A stretch of 41,517 bases of DNA, from assembly GCA_021796535.1 (NCBI GenBank), contig JAKABW010000016.1:1-41517 (forward strand). Reading direction: 5' to 3'. This document shows, piece by piece, positions 1 to 7,378 of the stretch. The stretch is from Actinomycetes bacterium (GTDB lineage Bacteria > Actinomycetota > Acidimicrobiia > Acidimicrobiales > Bog-793). Position numbers and translations under genes: made by a program. The notes beneath the pieces were generated by a model that saw only the letters and a list, made by a program, of their open reading frames with translations, did not search any database and was not told the DNA's origin. Position 1 is the stretch's first letter. Each line of letters starts with the position of its first letter.

Positions 1-1
1 G

Positions 2-2737
2 ACAACTTATACTTTCAGCGGTTTTTTGACAGTGAATGATGGAAGCGGCACACTGGCAGCTTCGTCTGCTGCAAACCTCACACTTATTGTGACAAGTAAC
101 GGAGTAAGTGTCTATACTCCGGTGGAAAACTTCACAGGATTTACGACTCTTGGCGGAGGCGGCGGAACTAACAATACCCTCAACGTTATAAATTTGGTTG
201 TAAACCTTTCATCTACTCCGGGATCAGGTACGATCACGCTTGGGTCATCTGCCAATGCGATCTCATTCAGCGGTTTTCTTGGCATTTCTCTAACTGGCTC
301 TGGGTCATCCGATTCATTGAGTCTGCCTTCAACCTATCGAGGGACCTTAACCGTGGCATCAAGCGGAGTGGCTGTCCTAAGTATCACTTCATCTACCCCC
401 AATGTTTCGATATCTGTAGCTCAATATGGTGTGATAGTGGGTGATACCGCTATAGCTGTGGTGCTCCCCGATTTGGGAAGCACCACACTAAACGCAGACT
501 ATGCCAATTCGGGGATGGATCTCAATACTGTATTTAGTTTGCGGTTGACGGGTTTTAGTACCTTTACTGCCAATGCGAGCGGGTCGGTTCAATTCTCAAC
601 CGACGGTTCTTCTCCTGTTACATTTGCCGGCAACGGAGCTTCTTCAAGTCTTATCTTGACGGGATCCTCCGCCCAGCACCTGCTTTTATCTCTTACGAAC
701 GGCACGGGTTCTGTTGATCTGAGTTCTAATCAGGTACTGTCGTATTCCGATATCCTGGGTGGCTATTCCGGCAATGCCGCCGACGCACTGACAAGTCCGG
801 ACACCCCCTCTACATTCAAACTTACCGGCTCTGACGCAGTAAGTGTCATGCTGAATTCCGGCAGTACTGCTTTGGGGACCATAACCGGTATTTTTGACTT
901 GATCGCCGGCGGATTAAATACGGTGTTTATGGCTGACTCGACTCCCGGCTATACTTTTACCGGCAATTCGGGTGCTTCATTAAACTTTACCGATGCCACC
1001 GCCGGGGTTACCTTTTGTATGGGGAACAGCGGTATGGCGAATCTGTCCGGTTTTAGCTGTTCATCGGCTGCGAGCAAGGATTCTTTTACAGCCATTAATG
1101 ATCTTGTCGGCAGTAGCTATGATGATAATTTCGTTGTCGGCCCAGGCAGCTGGAGCATCAACGGCGGATCGGGTGTGAATGCTGTAAGTTTTCAGAACGC
1201 CTCTGTGTCTTCGGGCGGTCTGGTCGTCAATTTGGAACCGGGTGCCGCCACTCAGGTAAGCGGACTTGCGACAGGTACGGCAGTAACATCATTGAGCAAT
1301 ATATCCGACGTCATCGGTGCTGACGCATCTACCGTCATATATGAAGGATCCGGCTACGAGTATTTGATGGGCGGCGGGGGCGCAACGGTATTTTATCTAA
1401 CGCCATATAACGGAGTGGCCGTTATAAACGGCGGAAGTGGGAGTGCGACGGTCAATTTATCACTTGCCAAATCCGCTACAGCACTAAATCTTTCCAGCTC
1501 CGATTTTCAAGAAGTCGGAGGAGGTCTGGGTGAGGTCATGATCATTCCGAGTTCCGTCGAAAATATCGTGGGATCGGTTTACGGAGGGATAGAAGGCGGG
1601 GGAAGCGGAAGCGGGACCATTACTCTCAATACGGCTACATCCACTGCGTCCGACTATGCATCGGCAGGGACGGGAAATTACACCATAGATGCCTCCGCCG
1701 CCGTCGGTAACGAAACACTGGTTGCCGGAAGCGGAAACGATGTTTTGAAGGGTGGTGCCGGCAGTAACTTTTTTGCCCCCGGCTCCGGTGAGCTGACACT
1801 TCAATCCAATGCAAACGGGACCGATTGGCTTGACTTTGCCGATTCACCGTCGTCCGTGGAAGTCAACCTGAGTTCGTCCTCCACAGCCATTTCGCCGCCT
1901 CTGGGCGGGTCTCCCATTCAGGTGAAAGCCGGCATAACCGGGGGGTGGTTGCCAAGCGGTGTAACGGAATCCATTTCTGTGCCCATCAACAATGTGATAG
2001 GCACGAACTTTTCGGATATCATAGTGGCGAATAACAACAACGACAATATTTTCGCCGCCGGGGGTGCTCTTATCGTACCCGGAACCGGCAATAACACCAT
2101 AACTTGTGCAGTAGGATCTTCTTGTACCGTCGACTATCAAAATATGCCCATCGATACCAGCAGCGACTCAAAAAGCGGAGACGGAATTACACTGAATGCC
2201 AATGGGACGGTTGACAAATGGGGGGTGGGAGGAGCCAATAATCCCGCCATAGACACACTTAAAGGAATTTCAACCATAGTCAGCACGGAGAGCGGCAATG
2301 ATATTTTAGTTGCCTCCGCCGCGAATCAAACTCTGATAGCTTTAAACGGGAAAGACCTTCTACAGGCTTCTTCGGCCGGTCATGATGTGTTGACGGGAGG
2401 TAACGGGCAGACTACATTTGAGGCGGGTGTACCCGTGCCCGGCACACAATACTATACCGGTGCCGGTTACGACACCATGACAGGGGGAACAGGGACCGCC
2501 TATTACTTTACCTGGATCGTTAACATTCCCGGCAGTCCGACTGCCGTGCTTCCCAACAATGACATAATAATGACGGGGGGAGGGGCATCGACGTTATATG
2601 TCGACGCCAGTACACAAGTGAGCGGGCCAAACAATCAGCCCCTGACAGGACTTAATTCCATTGAGGAAGTATTAACCGGCTTTGCTCAAAACGGCCAACA
2701 AATTATTAAATATCCGCTTGAACCAGAATCGGGATAA
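2..2737 (+). CDS. RTX-like Gly/Ser/Asn-rich surface or secreted protein (5'-truncated by window edge)
   Basis: The reading frame is open from base 2, so the gene starts left of the window; the TTG at 26 need not be the true start. More than 900 residues are visible, extremely rich in G, S, T, N, A and V and almost devoid of Lys and Arg. RTX/hemolysin-type nonapeptide-like motifs (GGxGxDxUx style) recur in the second half: GSGNDVLKGGAGSN, GTNFSDIIVANN, ESGNDILVAS, SAGHDVLTGGNGQTTF and GAGYDTMTGGTG. In the RTX family such repeats fold into Ca2+-binding beta-rolls. The first half is degenerate beta-solenoid-like sequence. No membrane anchor or C-terminal sorting motif is seen. The stop lies 5 nt before the next gene, so the two are probably co-transcribed. 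The exact role (adhesin, matrix protein or CIS-associated cargo) is not determinable. Confidence 0.8.
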   Translation, partial: TTYTFSGFLTVNDGSGTLAASSAANLTLIVTSNGVSVYTPVENFTGFTTLGGGGGTNNTLNVINLVVNLSSTPGSGTITLGSSANAISFSGFLGISLTGSGSSDSLSLPSTYRGTLTVASSGVAVLSITSSTPNVSISVAQYGVIVGDTAIAVVLPDLGSTTLNADYANSGMDLNTVFSLRLTGFSTFTANASGSVQFSTDGSSPVTFAGNGASSSLILTGSSAQHLLLSLTNGTGSVDLSSNQVLSYSDILGGYSGNAADALTSPDTPSTFKLTGSDAVSVMLNSGSTALGTITGIFDLIAGGLNTVFMADSTPGYTFTGNSGASLNFTDATAGVTFCMGNSGMANLSGFSCSSAASKDSFTAINDLVGSSYDDNFVVGPGSWSINGGSGVNAVSFQNASVSSGGLVVNLEPGAATQVSGLATGTAVTSLSNISDVIGADASTVIYEGSGYEYLMGGGGATVFYLTPYNGVAVINGGSGSATVNLSLAKSATALNLSSSDFQEVGGGLGEVMIIPSSVENIVGSVYGGIEGGGSGSGTITLNTATSTASDYASAGTGNYTIDASAAVGNETLVAGSGNDVLKGGAGSNFFAPGSGELTLQSNANGTDWLDFADSPSSVEVNLSSSSTAISPPLGGSPIQVKAGITGGWLPSGVTESISVPINNVIGTNFSDIIVANNNNDNIFAAGGALIVPGTGNNTITCAVGSSCTVDYQNMPIDTSSDSKSGDGITLNANGTVDKWGVGGANNPAIDTLKGISTIVSTESGNDILVASAANQTLIALNGKDLLQASSAGHDVLTGGNGQTTFEAGVPVPGTQYYTGAGYDTMTGGTGTAYYFTWIVNIPGSPTAVLPNNDIIMTGGGASTLYVDASTQVSGPNNQPLTGLNSIEEVLTGFAQNGQQIIKYPLEPESG

Positions 2738-2742
2738 TAGAT

Positions 2743-4245
2743 ATGGCTTCCGCAGTTATATTATTGAGTGAACAGAATTTATTTGCAGAACCTGGGGGTG
2801 TGGTTTCCTGTCAGGTACAAGTACATAACGTCAGCTCCATAGTCGAACAGTTCCATGTGGAAGTGGTGGGTGAAACCGCGCAGTGGGCGACTGTGGAATC
2901 CGAAGTGATTTCGCTTTTCCCCAATACGAGCAGGGAGACGGTAGTAACTTGGAATCCACCCAAAGTGTGGTACGTGCACCCGGGGAAAATACCTTTTGGC
3001 ATTCGAGTAGTGGCCGTTAACAATCCCAATGGCAGCGTGACAGAAGAAGGCCTACTTGAAATAGGTGAATTCCGCGACCTGAAAGCAGAATTGATACCGG
3101 AAGTCACAATCGGCAGGCGACGCGGAAAGCTCGGCTTGGCGATAGATTCTTTCAGCAATGTTGCTGTTACGGCTACCGTTTCCGGACGCGACCAATCGGA
3201 TACATTGCAAATAGTGCCCAAGCCCAAACAACTGGAACTGCTTCCCGGCACCACCTCTTTTACGCATCTGCGTATTTTGCCCAGAAGACGTTATTTGCGC
3301 GGACCTCAAAGAAACTCAAGATTTAAAGTAACGGTGGCAGCCGATAACGTTGATCCTATAGTACTGGATGCCACCATGCTGCAAAAACCTGTTTTACCCA
3401 AGGGATCACTGCTGATTTTGGCCGCTCTCATCATGCTCGGAGTCTGGCTGTTGGTACGCAATGAAATCAAGAACGCCGCCGTAGCCGCCATTCAGCCACA
3501 ATTGGCAAATCAACAGCATCAAAATATAAGTAACCAGATGAAGTTAAATCAACTTTCCAAAACTGCGACAAAAGCCAGCAAACAGGCAAGCGAAGCCACC
3601 AAAAAGGCCTCCATTGCCGCATCGATAGCCGTCAGAAAGTCAAAGTCATCGGCAACGTCGACAACAACCACCGCGGCTCCGACCACGACAACATCGACAA
3701 CCACAACCACCGCGGCGCCCACGACAACCGCGGCGTCCGCAACCACCGCGGCTCCGACCACGACAACTCCGACAACCACAACCACCGCGGCGCCCACGAC
3801 AACCACAACCGCTGTGTCGTCCACCACGAGCACGTCCACCACGACCACCGCCCCACCCACAGCCGCCGGCAATCAATTGACCCCCGGTCCTTATTCGAAT
3901 GCAATTTCGGTAGCCGCAGCCCCAGGTCAGGTTTCGCAGGGTTTGTTTGTCGTGCCGACCGGCAACGAATTGGACTTGACCGACATCATTATCGAAAACC
4001 TGACACAGGTAACCGGCAGCACCGTGCAGGTCGGTATCCAACCGCCCGGGGCACCTTCTCCGAAATATTTCTTTGAAATGTCTCTAAGTCAATTGACTTC
4101 GCAGGACTTTCCTTTGAGCACCCCGCTGGTTTTGCCGCAGGGGGCAACTTTCGTCATAACCGTAAGCTGTTCCGGCGGAGGCAGCAGTGCTTGCGGTACG
4201 AACGTATATTTCGGCGGTACGGCACAATTGCTGTCGGGAGGCTGA
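2743..4245 (+). CDS. Single-pass membrane protein: beta-rich N-domain, TM, Thr-rich stalk, exported C-domain (candidate CIS membrane factor)
   Basis: The protein has 500 aa. Residues 1-215 form a soluble beta-rich module with no signal peptide (EPGGVVSCQVQVHN, then SLFPNTSRETVVTWNPP, then LRGPQRNSRFKVTV), similar to NEW3/COG1470-like Ig domains. A TM helix follows at about 220-240 (LLILAALIMLGVWLLV). Then come a Lys/Ala/Ser helical, possibly coiled-coil segment (250-300), a Thr/Ala stalk of TTTTTAAPTT type (about 305-375), and a small beta domain (380-500). The N-domain should be cytoplasmic and the C-domain outside. From memory, actinobacterial proteins with this N-domain-TM layout are annotated 'hydrolytic protein' and sit in contractile injection system clusters; a PAAR-like gene lies just downstream. 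No hydrolase motif is visible. The start is the ATG 5 nt after the RTX-like gene, with only a weak SD, which suggests translational coupling. Confidence 0.8.
   Translation: MASAVILLSEQNLFAEPGGVVSCQVQVHNVSSIVEQFHVEVVGETAQWATVESEVISLFPNTSRETVVTWNPPKVWYVHPGKIPFGIRVVAVNNPNGSVTEEGLLEIGEFRDLKAELIPEVTIGRRRGKLGLAIDSFSNVAVTATVSGRDQSDTLQIVPKPKQLELLPGTTSFTHLRILPRRRYLRGPQRNSRFKVTVAADNVDPIVLDATMLQKPVLPKGSLLILAALIMLGVWLLVRNEIKNAAVAAIQPQLANQQHQNISNQMKLNQLSKTATKASKQASEATKKASIAASIAVRKSKSSATSTTTTAAPTTTTSTTTTTAAPTTTAASATTAAPTTTTPTTTTTAAPTTTTTAVSSTTSTSTTTTAPPTAAGNQLTPGPYSNAISVAAAPGQVSQGLFVVPTGNELDLTDIIIENLTQVTGSTVQVGIQPPGAPSPKYFFEMSLSQLTSQDFPLSTPLVLPQGATFVITVSCSGGGSSACGTNVYFGGTAQLLSGG
3665..3804 (+). repeat. 65-bp near-perfect duplication within the Thr/Ala stalk
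   Basis: Bases 3665-3729 recur at 3740-3804, offset 75 bp (25 codons), with two mismatches near the middle. The unit encodes a Thr/Ala/Pro stalk segment. The high nucleotide identity, not only amino-acid similarity, points to recent in-frame duplication or slippage that lengthened the stalk. Confidence 0.8.
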
Positions 4246-4294
4246 GCGGGATACCGACTTAATCGTTTCGGGCTGCGCTTACCTGTGAAACCGG

Positions 4295-4681
4295 CTATTC
4301 AACGGTGGTTTGGAATTGCCCCGGAGCTTCGATGGTGATTATTCCGCCCCACGTACAGATACAGGTCGACAGGTCGTCAAGTGCCGGTTGTCCGCCCAGT
4401 AAGACCGTGGGCGCTCCGGGGGCCCACGGGGCAACCGTTACCGGTATGCACGGCATGGGGGTCAGCACACCCAGAGCGGCTGCCGTAGCCGAGGCCACTT
4501 CCGGGTTGGCTTCGCTTGTACACATCCCAAACGGAGGAATGTTTACTATGGGTGCAAAGTCCATGATGGTTGCCGCCGGGGTGGGGCAGACAACCCCCGT
4601 ATCGGGCAAGACGTCCAAGACTGACGGCGCCACGCCAAAAGAACAGCTTATGACAGCTCCTTGGCAAACCAGCATTCCCAT
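4295..4681 (-). CDS. PAAR-like (DUF4280) spike-tip protein
   Basis: The protein has 128 aa, a complete DUF4280-type PAAR-like domain. Features are an N-terminal CQGAVISCSFGVAPS segment, then a VLP-containing stretch, ATIMD..P.VNIPPFGMC, an EANPEVASATAAALGVLTP stretch, MPCIPVTVAPW.PGAPTVLLGG, and a final C.C.WGG.I.I..PG. Cysteines are conserved at 6, 13, 32 and 54 and near the C-terminus. PAAR-like proteins cap the VgrG-type spike of T6SS, phage-like and extracellular CIS particles. The start ATG has an AAAGGGG SD about 9 nt upstream. The gene converges on the membrane-protein gene (49 bp gap) and lies 43 bp downstream of the aldo/keto reductase on the same strand. No sheath, tube or baseplate gene is in the window. 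Confidence 0.88.
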   Translation of the reverse strand: MGMLVCQGAVISCSFGVAPSVLDVLPDTGVVCPTPAATIMDFAPIVNIPPFGMCTSEANPEVASATAAALGVLTPMPCIPVTVAPWAPGAPTVLLGGQPALDDLSTCICTWGGIITIEAPGQFQTTVE

Positions 4682-4724
4682 GTATATCGGCCCCTTTGGC
4701 GATTTAATGTTATCGGCGTCTTAT

Positions 4725-5783
4725 TTAAAAATAACTTTTGGCGGGCGAGAGTTTCGAATTCCTTCTCCGCAACCGGGAGTCGGCAAGTGAGGGAGGTTTC
4801 CACCCTCCGTCCGCTTCGTTAAGGTTTTCCCCCGGCTGAACTATTTTATCAATGGCATCCAAAAGCCCGTCATCGAGTTCCAGATCCGCCCCTTGCAGGA
4901 TGTCTTCAAGCTGAGGCAGTGTGCGCGGCCCCACGATGGCAGAGGTTACTCCGGGGTGTGAAAGTGTAAAGCTGACCGCCATATGGGTAAGTGACACGCC
5001 GGCTTGACCGGCAAGGGCGGCCAGCGAGGTAACTTTTTCCAGTTTGAGCTTATTGCCCGGTATTGCCGGGTCAAATCTGGACGGCATTCTGGCGGCCCGA
5101 CCCTGAGAAAGATCCACGTCTTCGGTTTTTGTGTATTTCCCGCTCAGCCATCCTCCCGCCAACGGAGACCACACGATGGCACCCATATTGTACTTTTGGC
5201 ATGTGGGAAGTACCGAGCGTTCTATCCCGCGTGTCAGGAGTGAGTAAGGCGGCTGTTCGCATATGAATCTCTCCAAATGGCGCTTTTCCGCCGCCCATTG
5301 TGCTTCCACTATCAGTTCGGGATCAAACGTGGAAGATCCGAAAGAACGTATTTTCCCCTGGTGCATCAAGTCCGTCAGGACCGAAAGGGTTTCTGATATG
5401 TCTGTCGTCGGGTCAGGTCTGTGGATTTGATAGAGATCGACATAATCGGTGCCGAGTCTTTTCAGACTTGACTCAATTTCTTTTGTGATCCATCTTCTTG
5501 AGTTGCCGCCTTCGTTGAGATCATCCCCCATGGAACCGTGTACTTTGGTGGCCAGGATAACTTTATCCCGCCTGTTGGCTATGGCCTTTCCGACTATCTG
5601 TTCGGATTCCCCTTTGGAGTACACGTCGGCCGTGTCGATGAAATTGACGCCGTGGTCCAGTGCATACTCTATAGTTTTTATGCAGTCGGCTTCATCGGGG
5701 TTTCCCCATTGTCCGAACATCATGGCACCCAGGCAATATTCTGATACCTTCATGCCGGTGCTTCCCAAGGTTTTGTAGCGCAT
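4725..5783 (-). CDS. Aldo/keto reductase family oxidoreductase
   Basis: The protein has 352 aa. The (beta/alpha)8 AKR family signature is complete: RTLG-like start (YKTLGSTGMKVSEYCLGAM), catalytic Asp50 and Tyr55 in FIDTADVYSKGESE, Lys80 in ILATKVHG, and His121 in DLYQIHRPDP. The NADPH-site region includes VWSPLAGGWLSGKYTK and the C-terminal SAIVGPRTLPQLEDIL. It resembles the large YajO/Tas-like group of NADPH-dependent aldo/keto reductases acting on carbonyl compounds in the cytosol; the substrate cannot be read from sequence. The start ATG follows TAAACT by exactly 6 nt, suggesting a leaderless mRNA. It is divergent from the PRC-MgtE_N-CBS gene. Confidence 0.92.
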   Translation of the reverse strand: MRYKTLGSTGMKVSEYCLGAMMFGQWGNPDEADCIKTIEYALDHGVNFIDTADVYSKGESEQIVGKAIANRRDKVILATKVHGSMGDDLNEGGNSRRWITKEIESSLKRLGTDYVDLYQIHRPDPTTDISETLSVLTDLMHQGKIRSFGSSTFDPELIVEAQWAAEKRHLERFICEQPPYSLLTRGIERSVLPTCQKYNMGAIVWSPLAGGWLSGKYTKTEDVDLSQGRAARMPSRFDPAIPGNKLKLEKVTSLAALAGQAGVSLTHMAVSFTLSHPGVTSAIVGPRTLPQLEDILQGADLELDDGLLDAIDKIVQPGENLNEADGGWKPPSLADSRLRRRNSKLSPAKSYF

Positions 5784-5789
5784 GACATC

Positions 5790-5795
5790 AGTTTA
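5790..5795 (-). promoter_or_regulatory. Putative -10 element (TAAACT) of a leaderless mRNA for the aldo/keto reductase
   Basis: Read on the minus strand, TAAACT is followed by GATGTC and then the ATG at 5783, giving exactly 6 nt. No SD is present. No convincing -35 box was found. Confidence 0.45.
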
Positions 5796-5844
5796 GCCCC
5801 GAAATGAAACTCTGTCTAGGCATGAAAATTCCCATGCGATCATC

Positions 5845-5850
5845 TAAGAT
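5845..5850 (+). promoter_or_regulatory. Putative -10 element (TAAGAT) of a leaderless mRNA for the PRC-MgtE_N-CBS gene
   Basis: TAAGAT is followed by ATTGAT and then the GTG start at 5857, again exactly 6 nt. No SD is seen upstream of the GTG. A GCATG/CATGC inverted repeat lies at about 5819-5836 between the divergent genes and could bind a regulator, but it is short. Confidence 0.45.
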
Positions 5851-5856
5851 ATTGAT

Positions 5857-7167
5857 GTGACGACTTTACAGCCAAAAGCATCAAAACAAAATATTGTTGA
5901 AATTTCGGGACCGAGGATCAGACTTGCCCGATTGGTGGGCACTCACCTGGTGGACTCGCAGGGCGACAAACTCGGTAAAGTTAAGGATATAGTGCTCAGG
6001 CCGGGCGGTGAGTCACATCCGCCGATTTCTGGGATAGTGGGCCAGATAGGTCGCAGGGAACTCTTCATTCCGATTGAAAAAGTACGGGAAATAAAAGAAA
6101 ATAAAGTTGAGTTGGCTCGCGACTCGGTCAATCTAAAACAATTCGAACGCCGGCCCGGAGAGCTTTTGCTCGCTCGCGACGTAGCGGGCAGACACCTCAT
6201 ACATCTCAGCAAGGCGCGCCTCATCAAAGCAAGAGACATCGAAATCGGTCATTACGGACAGGGCTATGTGGTGTTGGGCGTGGAGCCGGTAACTTTGTCG
6301 CCGATAGTCTATCTGTACAGAAAATTGACGAAACGAAAACGCACAGCCAATACCCTGATTGACTGGTCGGCGGTGGAGCCTTTCGTGGGGCATGTGCCGA
6401 CGGCGAGGTTGCGGATACCTTACAGAGCTTTAGCGCGGCTAAGGCCGGCGCAGATTGCTGATTTGGTGGAAGCCGCTTCACACGAAGAAGGCGAAGAAAT
6501 CATAGAAGCGGTAGGGCAGGACCGAGATCTGGAAGCGGATGTTTTCGAAGAACTGGACCCGGAGCACCAACGTGAGTTTATCGAATCGAAGTCCGAAACG
6601 GAAGCTGCACGCGTTCTTTCCAGAATGGCACCGGACGACGCCGCAGACCTGATCGCCGATCTCGATCAGGATCAGAGACTCCCTTTGCTGGAAGCGTTGC
6701 CTGCCGATCAGCGGGACAAAGTCCGCCATCTCCTCAACTATCACCCGGAAACGGCAGGCGGATTGATGAACCCGGATTTTTTCCGGTCCAAAGCTTCGGA
6801 AAAGGTAAGTTCCGTATTGGATGAAATCAGAGAGAGCGATCTGCCTCCGGAAGTACTCAGTTATGTTTACATAACTGACGACGAAGACAGACTGATGGGA
6901 ATGCTCCCGTTGGTTTCTGTTCTGCAGGCGGATGCGGACAGTGCCATCGGCGATCTGAGCGAACAGGAGCCGGTAACAATACTCCCCGATTGCGATGTGG
7001 GAATGATACTTTATACCATGTCTGATTTTAATTTGCAGGCGCTGCCGGTTACGGATGACTCGCAAGAGATAATAGGCGTTGTTACCTTTGACGATGTTTT
7101 AGAGATCCTTTTGAACTCGGCATCTTTGCGTCGTAATCTCGGTTTACCAACGGCGGACGATCACTGA
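5857..7167 (+). CDS. PRC-barrel / MgtE N-domain / CBS-pair protein (soluble Mg2+-sensor-like)
   Basis: The protein has 436 aa and no membrane segment. Residues 20-95 form a PRC-barrel-like module (LVGTHLVDSQGDKLGKVKDI), probably followed by a second copy at about 100-160. Residues 190-300 match the MgtE cytoplasmic N-domain, including MAPDDAADLIADL. The MgtE linker motif YHPETAGGLMN is at about 295-305, and two CBS motifs occupy about 305-430. In MgtE channels these domains sense cytosolic Mg2+ and gate the pore; here the pore is absent. The next gene is an NRAMP-type transporter with Mg2+-type metal-site changes, so a regulatory-partner role is inferred. The GTG start at 5857 fits a leaderless transcript. 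A separate promoter precedes the transporter. Confidence 0.88.
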   Translation: MTTLQPKASKQNIVEISGPRIRLARLVGTHLVDSQGDKLGKVKDIVLRPGGESHPPISGIVGQIGRRELFIPIEKVREIKENKVELARDSVNLKQFERRPGELLLARDVAGRHLIHLSKARLIKARDIEIGHYGQGYVVLGVEPVTLSPIVYLYRKLTKRKRTANTLIDWSAVEPFVGHVPTARLRIPYRALARLRPAQIADLVEAASHEEGEEIIEAVGQDRDLEADVFEELDPEHQREFIESKSETEAARVLSRMAPDDAADLIADLDQDQRLPLLEALPADQRDKVRHLLNYHPETAGGLMNPDFFRSKASEKVSSVLDEIRESDLPPEVLSYVYITDDEDRLMGMLPLVSVLQADADSAIGDLSEQEPVTILPDCDVGMILYTMSDFNLQALPVTDDSQEIIGVVTFDDVLEILLNSASLRRNLGLPTADDH

Positions 7168-7204
7168 AAATTTTATTTCGACATAACGCAAGTATTTTCA
7201 TGCA

Positions 7205-7233
7205 TTGAAGTAAAATTATTTCAAACTTAATAT
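7205..7233 (+). promoter_or_regulatory. Sigma70-type promoter upstream of the NRAMP-like transporter
   Basis: The -35 TTGAAG (7205-7210) and -10 TAATAT (7228-7233) are separated by 17 bp. Transcription would start near 7240, leaving a leader of about 139 nt before the ATG at 7379. The leader is AU-rich; I saw no M-box (ykoK) or yybP-ykoY Mn2+ riboswitch core in it. Confidence 0.5.
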
Positions 7234-7378
7234 AACAATAAGTAAACTCATTCTTGTGATATCAGCAACTGCCACATTGTTGGTATTTTTTAGTCTAAAC
7301 TGGTCAATAACCTTTCGTTGGTAAGTCATAATTAGGATCTTGTCTCACGGATATTTCTATTCATGGAAGGAGGGCAAT

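Noticed and set aside
3549-4041. Val/Ala- and Arg/Gly-rich minus-strand frames over the Thr stalk
   Set aside because: Artefacts of the ACC/ACG repeats read on the other strand (GGT/CGT).
4305-4790. A 161-codon plus-strand frame over the PAAR-like gene
   Set aside because: The opposite strand encodes a complete DUF4280 domain with conserved Cys positions; this frame is its shadow.
6478-7065. A 195-codon minus-strand frame over the MgtE_N-CBS gene
   Set aside because: Antisense to a well-supported coding region, without any motif.
7168-7378. M-box or yybP-ykoY metal riboswitch before the NRMT-like gene
   Set aside because: The conserved cores of either class were not found on reading; only an AU-rich leader remains.
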